Shown: positions 20,510 through 30,460, numbered from the stretch's first letter. The stretch: 64,000 bases of DNA from Minwuia thermotolerans (GCF_002924445.1 NZ_PIGG01000026.1:310001-374000); one strand, 5' to 3'. The notes: generated by a model not told the origin, from the sequence alone. Translations and numbers: made by a program.

Positions 20510-21163
20510 TCAGTCCTCGAAGAGGTGGCGCTCGATGATGCGCCGCGCCTCGGGCCAGGTATCCGCCCGGTGGTGGCTGTCCTCGGCGCGGGGAATCAGC
20601 CGAGCCAGCCGCGGGTCGGCGACGAAATGCAGCCGTTGCACCTCCGGCGCGTGTTCGCGGACGGAGCTGTGATTGTGCGGAATGTCGTCGATGAAGATCG
20701 CGGGGGCTGCCGCCAGTTCGTGCAGATGCCGCACGGCCGGGCCCTTCAGCCCCTCGTTGGCGATCAGCGGATAGTCCATGCCGTGACGGCGCAGCGCCCG
20801 CTCGCGGGCCTCGCGCTGGGGCAGCGGCAGGTTGGAAAGCACGACGATCTGCGCCCGCTCCGACAGTTCCGCCAGCGTCTCGGCGGCGTGATCGACCGGA
20901 TCGAGTTCCTCGGTGTGGCGTTCGAAGAACGTGCCCAGATGGGCCCGTACCGCCTCCCGCTCCAGCGCCTCGCCGTCGGACGTCCGGACATTGCCGGAGA
21001 TCGCGAAGGAGGAGAAGTCGAAGGTCAGCCCCTCGCCGATCAGGTAGGTCTCGAGGCCGGCCATGAAGGCGAACAGCACCTCGTCCGCGTCGGTGACGAT
21101 CAGCGGCCGGCCCGGGCGGATCTCCAGCCGTGCGATCTGTTCCTGTACCTGGTCGGCGATCAC
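20510..21163 (-). CDS. HAD-superfamily hydrolase
   Basis: 217 residues with the HAD nucleophile block VTDADEVLFAF (Asp26, Asp28), motif II VVLSNLP, the lysine region LKGPAVRHL and motif IV FIDDIPHN. A helical cap lies between motifs I and II. The substrate is unknown. Its place directly upstream of a sugar kinase, with a five-base gap, hints at a sugar phosphate, but this is inference. Confidence 0.85.
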   Translation of the reverse strand: MIADQVQEQIARLEIRPGRPLIVTDADEVLFAFMAGLETYLIGEGLTFDFSSFAISGNVRTSDGEALEREAVRAHLGTFFERHTEELDPVDHAAETLAELSERAQIVVLSNLPLPQREARERALRRHGMDYPLIANEGLKGPAVRHLHELAAAPAIFIDDIPHNHSSVREHAPEVQRLHFVADPRLARLIPRAEDSHHRADTWPEARRIIERHLFED

Positions 21164-21187
21164 GGGCGGTGCCCTCTCTGTCTGCGG

Positions 21188-22351
21188 TCAGTCGAGGCTG
21201 TCATACACGCACTTCTCGTAGTCCTGGTAGAGGCGGGTCACGCCGGCCTCGACGAACGGGAACATCTGGGTGGCGAAGATACCGCCGACGCCGCGCGCCG
21301 GGTCGATCCAGAAATGGCTGTTGGCGAGGCCCGCCCAGGCGAGGCTGCCTGCCGAGCGGCCCGTGGGCGCGGGTTCCTCGTTGATCATGAAACTCAGGCC
21401 CCAGCTCTTCTCGATACCGGGAAAGATGTCGACATCGCAGGTCAGTTCAGGCGCCTGGCTCTTCAGTGGGTGCACGCGAAGGTCGCCCATCTGGTTGACC
21501 GACATCCGACGCACCGTCTCCGGCTTCAGGACCTGTTCGCCGCCCGCGCGGCCCTGGTTCAGGATCATCCGGATAAAGCGGACATAGTCGTTCATCGTCG
21601 AATAGATGCCGCCGCCGCCACCCTCCAGTTCGGGCGCGGTTTCGGGCGGGTTGCGATCGACGAAGCCGATGCTGTCTGCGGTCTTCCCGTGCATGCGCGC
21701 CAGCCGGCCGCGACGGCCGTTCGGAACATGGAAAGCCGTGTCCGCCATCCCGAGCGGCTCGAAGAGGTTGGCCGCCATGAAGGCGCCGAGGCTCATGCCG
21801 CTCGCTTCCTCGACCATGACGCCGGCCCAGTCGATTCCGATGCCGTACTGCCAGTCCGTCCCGGGATCGAAGACCAGCGGCATGCGCAGCGAATCGAGCC
21901 TGTCCGATCCGTCGCGTTCGCGCATCTGGTTGAAGCGCTTAAGGCCGGCGTTCCAGAAGGTGTAGCCGAAGCCGGAACTGTGGGTGAGCAGGTGGCGCAG
22001 CGTGATCTCCCGCGCGGGCGGCCGCAGGCGCGGGGCGCCGTCCGGGCCAAAGCCCTCCAGCACCTGCGCCTCGCCAAGCCAGGGCGCGAGGGTGCGGGCC
22101 GGCGCGTCGAGGTCCAGTTCGCCGCGTTCGACCAGTTGCATCGCCGCGGCTGCCGCCATGGGCTTGGTCATGGAAGCGATCCACATCACCGTGTCGGCGG
22201 TCATGGGATCGCCGGAGCCCAGCGCCCGTTCGCCGAACTCGCCGGTGTAGAAATTACTCCGGGCGTCGGTCGCCATCGCCACCACGCCGGGCACGACACC
22301 GTCCGCCACCCCTTCCGCTAGCAGGCGATCCGCGTCCCGCTGCAACGCCAT
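21188..22351 (-). CDS. Serine hydrolase, class C beta-lactamase fold (family VIII esterase-like)
   Basis: 387 residues. The nucleophile lies in SMTKP (SxxK) and the second motif Tyr in WQYGIGIDWAG; this YxxxxDxxG form is the one found in family VIII carboxylesterases rather than the YxN of true beta-lactamases. WAGLANSHFWIDP corresponds to the third motif. No signal peptide, so a cytoplasmic esterase is likely. ATG 22351 is chosen from homology to the MALQRDADRL start; upstream reading in this frame is a shadow of the DUF3572 gene. Confidence 0.88.
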   Translation of the reverse strand: MALQRDADRLLAEGVADGVVPGVVAMATDARSNFYTGEFGERALGSGDPMTADTVMWIASMTKPMAAAAAMQLVERGELDLDAPARTLAPWLGEAQVLEGFGPDGAPRLRPPAREITLRHLLTHSSGFGYTFWNAGLKRFNQMRERDGSDRLDSLRMPLVFDPGTDWQYGIGIDWAGVMVEEASGMSLGAFMAANLFEPLGMADTAFHVPNGRRGRLARMHGKTADSIGFVDRNPPETAPELEGGGGGIYSTMNDYVRFIRMILNQGRAGGEQVLKPETVRRMSVNQMGDLRVHPLKSQAPELTCDVDIFPGIEKSWGLSFMINEEPAPTGRSAGSLAWAGLANSHFWIDPARGVGGIFATQMFPFVEAGVTRLYQDYEKCVYDSLD

Positions 22352-22373
22352 GAGCCGTCTCCCCGAATTCCGC

Positions 22374-22649
22374 TCAGTAGTCTTCCGTCGCCGCGCCTGG
22401 CAGCGCCTGCCGCGCCTTCGCCGGCGTTTCGGGCGAATGGCCACACGCTTCGCAGAACGCCAGCAGCAGCGATTCGTCGGACAATACGAAGTCCAGCACG
22501 CCGGCCTGCGTCTCCGGTTCGCCGGCGGCGCGGCGAAGCTGGTCGGGGCTGACGCCGGCGAACTGGATGAAACGGAGCAGCGCAGCCTCTTCCGCCGCGA
22601 TGTAAGCCAGCGCTTCAAGCGCCACGACACTCGCCTGATCCTGTTTCAC
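22374..22649 (-). CDS. DUF3572 family protein
   Basis: A small acidic helical protein of 91 residues, of a family restricted mainly to alphaproteobacteria (ALAYIAAEEAALLRFIQFAGVSP, then DFVLSDESLLLAFCEACG). Function unknown. GTG 22649 has GGAG a few bases upstream. It is encoded divergently from divK, a conserved neighbourhood in this class, and is followed after 22 bases by the esterase gene. Confidence 0.85.
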   Translation of the reverse strand: MKQDQASVVALEALAYIAAEEAALLRFIQFAGVSPDQLRRAAGEPETQAGVLDFVLSDESLLLAFCEACGHSPETPAKARQALPGAATEDY

Positions 22650-22666
22650 CGCCGCTCCGCCGGTTA

Positions 22667-22681
22667 TTAACGGTTGCTTTA
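22667..22681. promoter_or_regulatory. CtrA-like box (TTAA-N7-TTTA)
   Basis: The sequence TTAA, seven bases, TTTA differs at one position from the CtrA full site TTAA-N7-TTAA. It lies in the 170 bp divergent gap between the DUF3572 gene and divK, 18 bases before the former and about 140 before the latter. In Caulobacter CtrA controls divK. Proposed only on sequence. Confidence 0.35.
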
Positions 22682-22819
22682 CAGCCTGAGCCACATCATC
22701 CCGCCCGACGACGGATATCACCAGATACACGTCCGATGGCCGGTCCGTCGACGGTTCCCATCGGCGTGCGCCAGCGCTAGTGTGATCAGCATAGTGGCAG
22801 AAGGCCACCAGGGGTAGAG

Positions 22820-23185
22820 ATGACCAAGACCGTCCTCATCGTCGAAGACAACGATCTCAACATGAAACTGTTCCACGATCTGCTCGATGCCCACGGGTAT
22901 GCGACGGTTCGGACCAAGGACGGCATGGAGGCGTTGAAGCTGGCTCGGGAGCATCATCCCGACCTGATTCTCATGGACATCCAGCTTCCCGAGGTTTCGG
23001 GGCTGGAGGTGACCAAGTGGATCAAGGAGGATGATGACCTGCAGAGCATCCCGGTCATTGCCGTGACCGCCTTTGCGATGAAGGGCGACGAGGAGAAGAT
23101 CCGCGAAGGCGGGTGCGAAGCCTATATCTCGAAGCCGATTTCGGTTGGTACCTTCATCGACACCGTCAAGCAGTTCCTCGGATAG
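22820..23185 (+). CDS. divK: Single-domain response regulator DivK
   Basis: A 121-residue receiver domain with phospho-acceptor Asp53, acidic pair Glu9-Asp10 and Lys105 (SKP). The sequence matches Caulobacter DivK almost continuously, including [11 protein letters not shown]-like and [12 protein letters not shown] stretches. DivK tunes the DivJ/PleC/DivL/CckA pathway that controls CtrA and asymmetric division. No output domain is present. It is followed 12 bases later by pleD, the conserved divK-pleD operon. RBS AGGGGTAGAG precedes ATG 22820. Confidence 0.96.
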   Translation: MTKTVLIVEDNDLNMKLFHDLLDAHGYATVRTKDGMEALKLAREHHPDLILMDIQLPEVSGLEVTKWIKEDDDLQSIPVIAVTAFAMKGDEEKIREGGCEAYISKPISVGTFIDTVKQFLG

Positions 23186-23197
23186 GAGGGAAGGCGG

Positions 23198-24559
23198 ATG
23201 TCCGCCCGCGTACTGGTCGTCGACGACGTCGCGCCAAATATCCGCATTCTCGAGGCGAAGCTTTCGAGCGAGTACTACAACGTCCTGACCGCGATGAACG
23301 GTCCGGAAGCGCTGGAATCGGTCGAGCGTGACAATCCGGACATCATCCTTCTCGATGTCATGATGCCGGAGATGGACGGCTTCGAGGTCTGCCGCCGGCT
23401 CAAGGCGAATCCCGACGTTTCCCACATTCCGGTGGTGATGGTCACTGCGCTCTCCGACGTCTCCGACCGGGTGCAGGGCCTGGAGGCCGGGGCAGACGAT
23501 TTCCTGACCAAACCCGTCAACGACCTGGCGCTGTTCTCGCGCGTGCGCTCGCTGGTCCGGCTGAAGATGACCATGGACGAACTGAAGCTGCGCCGTCAGA
23601 CCGGCGAACGCTTCGGCCAGCGTCAGACCGAGGCGGAGATGGAGGTCGACGGCGCGCAGGTCCTGGTCATCGACGACAACGCTTCCGACGCCCGCCTGAT
23701 CGGCCGCCACATGGGCGAGCGCTTCCACATGACCTACGAAGCCGACCCGGAAAAGGCGATGGCGCTCGCGAACTCCAATCCGCCCGAGCTGATCATCCTG
23801 TCGCTGGACCATCGCGGCGCCGATCCGCTCAGGCTGACCGCCGGCATTCGCAATCAGCCGAATTCGCGCCAGACTCCGATCCTGCTGGTGGGCGAGGAGA
23901 GCGACGTGCAGCGTGTCGCCAAGGCGCTGGAACTGGGCGTCAACGACTACATCCTGCGCCCCATCGACGCCAACGAACTGCTGGCCCGCGCCAAGACCCA
24001 GATCCGCCGCAAGCGTTATCAGGACATGCTGCGCCAGAACGTCGAGGATTCCATCGCCCTGGCGATGACCGATCCGCTGACGGGGCTGCACAACCGGCGC
24101 TATTTCGACCAGCACCTCGACACGGCCCTGGAGCGGCAGCGTGCCGCAGCCAAGCCGTTCTCGCTGATCATGCTGGACATCGACCACTTCAAGCACATCA
24201 ACGACACCCACGGTCATCCGGCCGGCGACCGCATTCTGGAGGAGTTCGCCCGGCGGCTGGAACGCGATATCCGCGGCTTCGACCTGGCGGCGCGCTATGG
24301 CGGCGAGGAATTCGTGGTCATGCTGCCTGACGCCGACGCGCCCCTGGCGGAGAAAGTGGCCGAGCGCCTGCGCGGCAATGTCGAGGCCGTGCCGTTCGAG
24401 ACCGGCGAGGCGGTGGGCAAGGTCGAGATCACCTGTTCGATCGGCGTCACCACGGTCTGCGAGGGCGACGACCGGACCAGCGTGCTCAAACGCGCGGACG
24501 AATGCCTCTACAAGGCGAAGGCCGGCGGCCGCAACCGCGTCGTCGTCGCCGCGGCCTGA
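23198..24559 (+). CDS. pleD: Diguanylate cyclase response regulator PleD
   Basis: 453 residues: receiver domain with Asp53, a second degenerate receiver-like adaptor (about 153-270), and a GGDEF domain. The active site reads GGEEF at residues 368-372, and the allosteric c-di-GMP inhibitory site RxxD is Arg359-Asp362, numbers identical to Caulobacter PleD. It makes c-di-GMP on phosphorylation and controls the motile to sessile switch. Same operon as divK. Confidence 0.97.
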   Translation: MSARVLVVDDVAPNIRILEAKLSSEYYNVLTAMNGPEALESVERDNPDIILLDVMMPEMDGFEVCRRLKANPDVSHIPVVMVTALSDVSDRVQGLEAGADDFLTKPVNDLALFSRVRSLVRLKMTMDELKLRRQTGERFGQRQTEAEMEVDGAQVLVIDDNASDARLIGRHMGERFHMTYEADPEKAMALANSNPPELIILSLDHRGADPLRLTAGIRNQPNSRQTPILLVGEESDVQRVAKALELGVNDYILRPIDANELLARAKTQIRRKRYQDMLRQNVEDSIALAMTDPLTGLHNRRYFDQHLDTALERQRAAAKPFSLIMLDIDHFKHINDTHGHPAGDRILEEFARRLERDIRGFDLAARYGGEEFVVMLPDADAPLAEKVAERLRGNVEAVPFETGEAVGKVEITCSIGVTTVCEGDDRTSVLKRADECLYKAKAGGRNRVVVAAA

Positions 24560-24580
24560 CGGCGGCCGGCGCCGCACACG

Positions 24581-24606
24581 AAAAGGGCCGGCGCGGCGGC
24601 CAGCCC
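24581..24606 (-). terminator. Rho-independent terminator of carD
   Basis: Read on the minus strand, GGGCTGGC pairs with GCCGGCCC (one G-U pair) around a six-base loop and is followed at once by TTTTCG. It lies 30 bases after the carD stop codon and also separates it from the convergent pleD. Confidence 0.75.
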
Positions 24607-24635
24607 CTTTCCGAACCGTAGCTGCATCCGGTGCG

Positions 24636-25166
24636 TCAGGCCGCCAGCAGCTTGTTCAGCCTGTTCTGCGCATCTTCGTGGCCGATCTTCTCGACCGCCG
24701 CCAGTTCCCGGATCAGCCGCTCCTTCGCCGCCTCGTAGATCTGGCGTTCGGAATAGGACTGATCGGGCTGATCCTCGTTGCGGTGGAGATCGCGCACCAC
24801 TTCGGCGATGGAAACCGGGTCGCCCGAGTTGATCTTGGCCTCGTATTCCTGAGCGCGGCGCGACCACATGGTGCGCTTCACCCGGGCGCGGCCCTTCAGG
24901 GTGTCGAGCGCCTGCTTCATGATCTTGTTGGACGCCAGCGGACGCATGCCCGTGGCCTCGGCCTTGGTGATCGGGACGCGCAGCGTCATTTTTTCGTGCG
25001 GGAAGTCGATGACGAACAGCTTCAGCGAGAAGCCGGAGATCTCCTGCTCCTCGATGGCCGTTATCTTGCCCACGCCATGGGAGGGATAGACGACATAGTC
25101 GTTGGCCGCGTACTCGCTGCGGGCCTTCTTCTTCTTCACAGCGGAATTCGCCTTCTTATCGCTCAT
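24636..25166 (-). CDS. carD: CarD-family transcriptional regulator (RNA polymerase-binding)
   Basis: 176 residues: a basic Lys-rich N-terminus, the RNAP-interaction domain (YVVYPSHGVGKITAIEEQE at about 23-41), then a helical DNA-contacting domain containing the MWSRRAQEYE segment. CarD/CdnL proteins bind the RNA polymerase beta subunit and stabilise open complexes, chiefly at rRNA and growth promoters. ATG 25166 follows the family start; the frame is open upstream but without similarity. Monocistronic with its own terminator. Confidence 0.95.
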   Translation of the reverse strand: MSDKKANSAVKKKKARSEYAANDYVVYPSHGVGKITAIEEQEISGFSLKLFVIDFPHEKMTLRVPITKAEATGMRPLASNKIMKQALDTLKGRARVKRTMWSRRAQEYEAKINSGDPVSIAEVVRDLHRNEDQPDQSYSERQIYEAAKERLIRELAAVEKIGHEDAQNRLNKLLAA

Positions 25167-25506
25167 CGTGATCTTCACCGTCCTTCGTATCGGTCCGCCT
25201 GGAATGGCGGGCGCTCGTTCATCAATGCAGACGACAACGCCTGCACGCGCCCGAACGGGAGCGCTGCCCTCCTCATCGCCGCCTGGCAATGTCCGGATTC
25301 CGGGATGACCGTCAAAAGAGGTCGGCGTTTGACATGAAAAGACGGGCCGCGTACCGCCACCCGTCAATCATGTCGGGGACAGCCGGACCAGCAACAGGCC
25401 CTCGTCAACCAGACAGCGATATATATAGCACAAAGATGACGGTTTTCCTACCCGAATCTTCCGATGCGGGCAGGACGGCGGCGGCGCGGCGCGGGATGCG
25501 GGGCGG
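25167..25506. other. Intergenic region upstream of carD
   Basis: A 340 bp stretch between fdxA and carD, both on the minus strand. It must hold the carD promoter. The only striking feature is an AT tract at 25419-25427 (ATATATATA) in otherwise GC-rich DNA, a possible minus-strand -10 region, without a convincing -35. No gene, tRNA or repeat seen. Confidence 0.6.
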
Positions 25507-25845
25507 TCAGTTCCCCTTGCCCGGGGCCTCGCTGAAGTGCTTCTCGAACTTGTTCTCGACGTCCCGCCACTCGTCCGCGTCGGGCGGAGACTCGCCCTTG
25601 CGGGTGATGTTGGGCCACTTCTCGGAGAAATCCCGGTTGAGCTCCAGCCACTTGTCGGATTCCGGGTCGGTGTCGGGAATGATCGCCTCGATCGGGCATT
25701 CGGGCTCGCACACGCCGCAGTCGATGCACTCGTCCGGATGGATCACCAGCATGTTCTCGCCCTCGTAGAAACAATCCACCGGGCACACTTCGACACAGTC
25801 CTGAAACTTGCACATGATGCAGTTTTCCGTGACGACGTAGGGCAT
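25507..25845 (-). CDS. fdxA: Seven-iron ferredoxin
   Basis: A 112-residue electron carrier. Cysteines 9, 17 and 50 fit the 3Fe-4S cluster and cysteines 21, 40, 43 and 46 the 4Fe-4S cluster of Azotobacter FdI-type ferredoxins; an additional Cys12 and Cys25 are present. The long C-terminal tail ([20 protein letters not shown]) is typical of alphaproteobacterial FdxA. ATG 25845 has GGGGAGA upstream. Confidence 0.95.
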   Translation of the reverse strand: MPYVVTENCIMCKFQDCVEVCPVDCFYEGENMLVIHPDECIDCGVCEPECPIEAIIPDTDPESDKWLELNRDFSEKWPNITRKGESPPDADEWRDVENKFEKHFSEAPGKGN

Positions 25846-25900
25846 CAGCCGTATCTCCCCAACTTGAGCGAATTCACGCGGCGGATGCCGCTTGGCATGA

Positions 25901-26353
25901 CTAGCCGAGCCGCGCCAGCACCCTCTGCCGCGCCTCGCCATTCTCGCGATCGGAAACATAGATGAGGCCTCCGACGCGGCGCAACAGATTGGCTTCATAG
26001 GCATGCAGATCGCCGTCCGCAAGCACGACTTCCCACAGCATTTCCATAATCTCGATCCGCTGCGGCGGCGGAAGCTGCTTGATGGCGCGCGTGAAGCGGG
26101 AAATCTCCACCGCGTCGCCATGCGCCTGCTCGGCGGCGTCCATCAGCGCGCCGACCTCCTCGTCGGAAAGGTCGAAATAGCGGCCCAGCGCGGCCTCGAT
26201 CGCCCGCCGCTCATCGGGCGAGAAATCGCCGTCCAGATGCGCAGCCTCGACCAGCAGGGTGGCGGCGCCGAGCCGGGTCTCGTCGGGGCCGTCGCCGGGC
26301 CGGTCTTCCTCGGTCAGCCGGTTGAACCAGCCTGCGATGCGATTGAGCGCCAC
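25901..26353 (-). CDS. TerB-like helical protein
   Basis: 150 residues with the TerB/DjlA-like pattern: [28 protein letters not shown] in the first half and [23 protein letters not shown] in the second. The two acidic DGD(F/L) motifs probably bind a metal. Named from tellurite resistance, but single-copy members like this are widespread with unknown role. Ten bases downstream of erpA and likely co-transcribed with it. Confidence 0.85.
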   Translation of the reverse strand: MALNRIAGWFNRLTEEDRPGDGPDETRLGAATLLVEAAHLDGDFSPDERRAIEAALGRYFDLSDEEVGALMDAAEQAHGDAVEISRFTRAIKQLPPPQRIEIMEMLWEVVLADGDLHAYEANLLRRVGGLIYVSDRENGEARQRVLARLG

Positions 26354-26363
26354 GAGCTGAGGG

Positions 26364-26708
26364 TCACATCACCGAAAAGGACGTGCCGCAGCCGCAGCTC
26401 GCGGTGGCGTTCGGATTGCGCACCTGGAAGGAGGAGCCGATCATCTCCTCCACATAGTCGAATTCCGAGCCCTTGAGGTATTCGATCGAAACGGAATCGA
26501 CCAGCACGGTAACGCCGTCCTTTTCGATCACCAGATCGTCCTCGGCCACGTCCTGGTCGAAACGGAAGTCGTACTGGAAGCCCGAACAGCCGCCGCCCAG
26601 CACCTGGACGCGCAGCTTGAGCGCCGGATTGCCCTCGGACTCGATCAACTGCGCCACCTTGGCGGCGGCGGCGTCGGTCACGGTGAAGGTCGTGTTCTGG
26701 TTCATCAT
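26364..26708 (-). CDS. erpA: A-type iron-sulfur cluster insertion protein
   Basis: 114 residues with the three cluster-binding cysteines Cys41 (GGGCSGF), Cys105 and Cys107 (CGCG). It receives Fe-S clusters from the scaffold and inserts them into target apoproteins. Start ATG 26708 or 26705 (two consecutive ATG codons). Divergent from argS. Confidence 0.94.
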   Translation of the reverse strand: MMNQNTTFTVTDAAAAKVAQLIESEGNPALKLRVQVLGGGCSGFQYDFRFDQDVAEDDLVIEKDGVTVLVDSVSIEYLKGSEFDYVEEMIGSSFQVRNPNATASCGCGTSFSVM

Positions 26709-26869
26709 GTCCGTCAACGGAGTAGGGTTTCGTTGTTGCTTCCTGATGCGCCCGGATTTAGACCGCTGGCCGAGATTGTCAATCGGCCGGCAGGGCGCAC
26801 GGGTGCCGCCGTTGGCCGCCCGCGCCCGAATTCTATAGTCTGCGGCCCCGTCAGATCGAGCGATTCGCA

Positions 26870-28615
26870 ATGAACATCTTCGAGCAGTTCCGAGAGATGA
26901 TCCGGGAGGTCGTGCACGCCTGTGGCGCACTGCCCGCCGGCATCGACAGCAGCGTCGTCGGCGTGGAGCCGCCGCGTGACGCCGCCCATGGCGATCTGGC
27001 GAGCAACGCGGCGATGGCCCTGGCGCGTCAGGCGGGCATGAAGCCCCGCGACATCGCCGAGGCGCTGAAACCCGGCATCGCGGCGCTGGCCGGCGTCGAG
27101 AGTGTGGAGATCGCCGGACCCGGCTTCATCAACATCCGCCTCGATCAGGGTTTCTGGCAGGCGCGGCTGCAGGAGATCCTGCGCCGCGGCCAAGCGTTCG
27201 GCGACAGCGAGATGGGCGCCGGGCGGGCGATCAATGTGGAGTACGTCTCGGCCAATCCGACCGGTCCGCTGCATGTCGGCCACGCCCGCGGAGCGGTGTT
27301 CGGCGACGCGCTGGCCGGTCTGCTCGACAAGGCCGGGTTCGACGTCACCCGCGAATACTACATCAATGACGCCGGCAACCAGATCGACGCGCTCGCGCGG
27401 TCGCTCCACCACCGCTACCGCGAGGCGCTGGGCGTTGACGCGGGCGAGATGCCGGAGGGCCTCTATCCCGGCGACTATCTGATCGAACCGGCCCGGGAAC
27501 TGGCGGAGCGCGACCAGGACCGCTGGCTCGACCTGCCCGAAAGCGAGTGGCTGGCCCCGCTGAGGAGCTTCGCCGTGGAGCGGATGATGGCGCTGATCCG
27601 CGACGATCTCGCCGCCATCGGCATCAAGCAGGAGATCTTCACGTCGGAGCTCAGCCTGCACCGGGACGGCCGTATCCAGGACGTGGTCGACGAACTGGAG
27701 AGCCGCGACCAGGTCTACACGGGCGTGCTGGAACCGCCCAAGGGCAAGACGCCGGAAGACTGGGAACCCCGGCCGCAACTGCTGTTCCGGGCGACCGACT
27801 GGGGCGACGACGTGGACCGGCCGCTCAGGAAGTCGAACGGTGACTGGACCTATTTCGCCGCCGACATCGCCTATCATCTCGACAAGTACCGTCGCGGCTT
27901 CGCCGACATGATCGATGTCTTTGGCGCCGATCACGGGGGCTATGTGAAGCGCATGGTGGCGGCGACGCGGGCCGTGACCAATGACCGGGGGCGGCTGACC
28001 ATAAAGCTCTGCCAGCTGGTTCATCTCTACGAAAACGGCGAACCGGCGAAGATGTCGAAACGCGCGGGAACCTTCATCACGCTGCGCGACGTGGTCGACC
28101 GCGTCGGCCGGGACGCCGTGCGCTTCATGCTGCTGACCCGCAAGAACGAAGCGCCGCTGGACTTCGATTTCGCGAAGGTCATGGAGCAGTCGCGGGACAA
28201 CCCGGTATTCTACGTGCAGTATGCCCACGCCCGCTGCTGCTCGGTGTTCCGCAACGCCGAACAGGAGATCGCCGGCCTCGATCTGTCGCGGGAGGCGCTG
28301 ATCGCCGCCGACCTCGCGCCGCTCACCCATCCCGAGGAATTGGCGCTGATCAGGCTGATGGCGGCGTGGCCGCGCACGATCGAACAGGCCGCGGAAGCCT
28401 CCGAACCCCATCGGCTCGCCTTCTACCTGCATGATCTGGCTTCGGCGTTCCACGGTTACTGGACCAAGGGGCGCGACGCGGACGAGCTGCGGTTCATCCA
28501 GCCCGGCGATCCCGCACTGACCCTGGCGCGGCTGGCCATGGTGGAGGGCGTCAGGACGGTGTTGCGCAGCGGTCTCGGCGTGCTTGGCGTGACGCCGGTG
28601 GAGGAGATGCGCTGA
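26870..28615 (+). CDS. argS: Arginyl-tRNA synthetase
   Basis: A 581-residue class I synthetase that charges tRNA-Arg. The HIGH motif appears as HVGH at 135-138 and the KMSKS motif as KMSKR near residue 394; the C-terminal DALR anticodon-binding domain follows ([16 protein letters not shown]). First gene of the long block through the LytM gene. Its stop codon overlaps the next start by one base. Confidence 0.97.
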   Translation: MNIFEQFREMIREVVHACGALPAGIDSSVVGVEPPRDAAHGDLASNAAMALARQAGMKPRDIAEALKPGIAALAGVESVEIAGPGFINIRLDQGFWQARLQEILRRGQAFGDSEMGAGRAINVEYVSANPTGPLHVGHARGAVFGDALAGLLDKAGFDVTREYYINDAGNQIDALARSLHHRYREALGVDAGEMPEGLYPGDYLIEPARELAERDQDRWLDLPESEWLAPLRSFAVERMMALIRDDLAAIGIKQEIFTSELSLHRDGRIQDVVDELESRDQVYTGVLEPPKGKTPEDWEPRPQLLFRATDWGDDVDRPLRKSNGDWTYFAADIAYHLDKYRRGFADMIDVFGADHGGYVKRMVAATRAVTNDRGRLTIKLCQLVHLYENGEPAKMSKRAGTFITLRDVVDRVGRDAVRFMLLTRKNEAPLDFDFAKVMEQSRDNPVFYVQYAHARCCSVFRNAEQEIAGLDLSREALIAADLAPLTHPEELALIRLMAAWPRTIEQAAEASEPHRLAFYLHDLASAFHGYWTKGRDADELRFIQPGDPALTLARLAMVEGVRTVLRSGLGVLGVTPVEEMR

Positions 28616-29451
28616 TGGCCCGCCAGGCGGAGGGCCAGGGCCGGTGGCGGCTGATCGCGGGCTTCGTCCTGCTGATCGCCGTCATGGCCTTCGCCCTCGT
28701 CGCCTGGTTCGGTGTCCGGGACGATGGGGACGCGCAGACCGCGGCCGGCGGTCAGGCCGTTCCGATCGTCCGCGCGCCGGATGGTCCTGACCGGGAGAAG
28801 CCGGAGGATCCCGGCGGCGTCGATGTTCCGGACAGGGACAAGCAGGTCTACGACACCTTCAAGCCTGCGGCGGAGCGCGGCGAGGCGAGGGTGGAGCGGC
28901 TGCTCCCCGCCGTCGAGGCGCCGCTTGCCGAGCCGGAGCCGGAGCCAGAGCCGGAGCCGCAGCCCGCACCGGTCGCGGACACGGCTACGGTCACGGCGCA
29001 GGAGGCCGCGCCTGGCGATGCCGGTCCGGAGAGCGCCGAACCTGCGGTCGTGGTCGAAGAACGCCCCGCCGCACCCGCGCTGGAGGAGAAGGAGGTTGCC
29101 GACCGTCCGGCGCCGCCGCCGGCCCGGCCCGAACCGGCCGCGAAAGCCGAGCCGAAGCCAGCGCCGCAAGCTTCTGCGGCTGCCCCGGCGGCGGATGCGG
29201 ACGGCCCCTGGCAGGTGCAGATCGCCGCGTTGCGTGAAGAGGCGGACGCCACGGCCACCTGGCAAAGGGTCCAGGGCCGTCACGAAGCGCTGCTGGGCGA
29301 CCTGCGGCCCACGGTCACCCGCGTCGACACCGGGGCCAATGGCGTCTTCTACCGCCTGCGCACCGGCAGTTTCGCCTCCAGGGAGGCGGCGCTGGCGTTC
29401 TGCGCCCGGCTGAAGGACAGCGGGCAGGACTGTCTTGCGGTGAAGCGGTGA
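28615..29451 (+). CDS. SPOR-domain membrane protein
   Basis: 278 residues: one N-terminal transmembrane helix (about 12-31), a long Pro/Glu/Ala-rich spacer with a run of PE repeats near 103-113, and a C-terminal SPOR domain (about 198-278). SPOR domains bind denuded glycan strands at the division septum, so this is probably a periplasmic cell-division-associated protein. Overlaps the argS stop by one base and precedes nagZ. Confidence 0.92.
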   Translation: MARQAEGQGRWRLIAGFVLLIAVMAFALVAWFGVRDDGDAQTAAGGQAVPIVRAPDGPDREKPEDPGGVDVPDRDKQVYDTFKPAAERGEARVERLLPAVEAPLAEPEPEPEPEPQPAPVADTATVTAQEAAPGDAGPESAEPAVVVEERPAAPALEEKEVADRPAPPPARPEPAAKAEPKPAPQASAAAPAADADGPWQVQIAALREEADATATWQRVQGRHEALLGDLRPTVTRVDTGANGVFYRLRTGSFASREAALAFCARLKDSGQDCLAVKR

Positions 29452-29455
29452 CGCC

Positions 29456-30460
29456 TTGATCCCCGCCGTCTTCGGCATTGCCGGAACCGAACTGAAACCG
29501 GAGGAGGCCGCCTTTCTGGCCGATCACAGACCCCTGGGCGTGATCCTGTTCCGCCGCAACGTGGACAATCCCGATCAGGTCCGGCGGCTGACAGACGCGG
29601 TGCGCGGCGCGCTGGACGCTGCGGGTCCCTGTCTCTGGGTGGATCAGGAAGGCGGACGCGTCCAGCGCCTGTCGCCGCCGCACTGGGAGGCGCTGCCTTC
29701 GGCCCGCCGGATCGGACAGGCGTTCGACCGCGACCCGCAGGACGGCGAGTATGCGGCCTGGCTGCTGGGCCGGATCATCGCCGACCAGGCGGCGGCCGCG
29801 GGCTTCGACATTGTCTGCGCGCCGGTGCTCGACCTCGCGCAGACGGGCGGACACGACGTCATCGGCGACCGCGCCTTTCATGCGGACCCGGAGGTCGTCG
29901 CGTTGCTGGGCAGGGCCATGGCCGACGGCCTGGCGGCGGGCGGGATCCTGGCCGTCAGCAAGCATTGGCCGGGGCATGGCCGGGCCTGGGTGGACAGCCA
30001 TCTGGAACTGCCCGTGGTCGAAACCGAGCCGGTGTTGCTGGAAGCCACGGATTTCGCTGCCTTCCGCCGGGCGGCCGACTGCGCGCCGATCGCCATGACC
30101 GCCCATATCCGCTATCCGGCGATCGACCCGGACCTGCCGGCCACCCTGTCGACGCAGATCGTCGAAGGGATCATCCGCGGCTGGTGCGGTTTCGACGGCT
30201 TTCTCGTCTCCGACGACATCGACATGAAGGCGCTGGACGGCGCGCCGGGCGACCTTGCGCGTGCGGCCCTGTCGGCGGGGTGCGACGCGGTGCTGCAATG
30301 CTCCGGCGACTTCGCCGTGATGACTGCCGTGGCCGAGGCGATCGGCGGATTCTCGCCGGCCGCCGTGGAGCGCTGGAGCCGGCTCTCGGCCGCGCGGCAG
30401 GCGCCTGACTCCGTGGACCGTGCGCAATTGCTGGCCGAACTGGGTGAAGCCCTCGTCTGA
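29456..30460 (+). CDS. nagZ: Beta-N-acetylhexosaminidase
   Basis: A 334-residue GH3 cytosolic enzyme of peptidoglycan recycling, removing GlcNAc from anhydro-muropeptides. The loop motif KHWPGHG lies near residue 169 and the nucleophile Asp in VSDDIDMKAL near 251. TTG 29456 is the start four bases after the SPOR gene stop. Its position before scpA matches many alphaproteobacteria. Confidence 0.95.
   Translation: MIPAVFGIAGTELKPEEAAFLADHRPLGVILFRRNVDNPDQVRRLTDAVRGALDAAGPCLWVDQEGGRVQRLSPPHWEALPSARRIGQAFDRDPQDGEYAAWLLGRIIADQAAAAGFDIVCAPVLDLAQTGGHDVIGDRAFHADPEVVALLGRAMADGLAAGGILAVSKHWPGHGRAWVDSHLELPVVETEPVLLEATDFAAFRRAADCAPIAMTAHIRYPAIDPDLPATLSTQIVEGIIRGWCGFDGFLVSDDIDMKALDGAPGDLARAALSAGCDAVLQCSGDFAVMTAVAEAIGGFSPAAVERWSRLSAARQAPDSVDRAQLLAELGEALV

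Noticed and set aside
22718-24577. 619-codon open frame antisense to divK-pleD
   Set aside because: Both sense genes match known proteins along their whole length. The antisense product has no recognisable domain.
28921-28965. Short tandem repeat in the SPOR-protein gene
   Set aside because: It encodes an ordinary Pro-Glu spacer of a periplasmic protein. No DNA-level repeat function is suggested.
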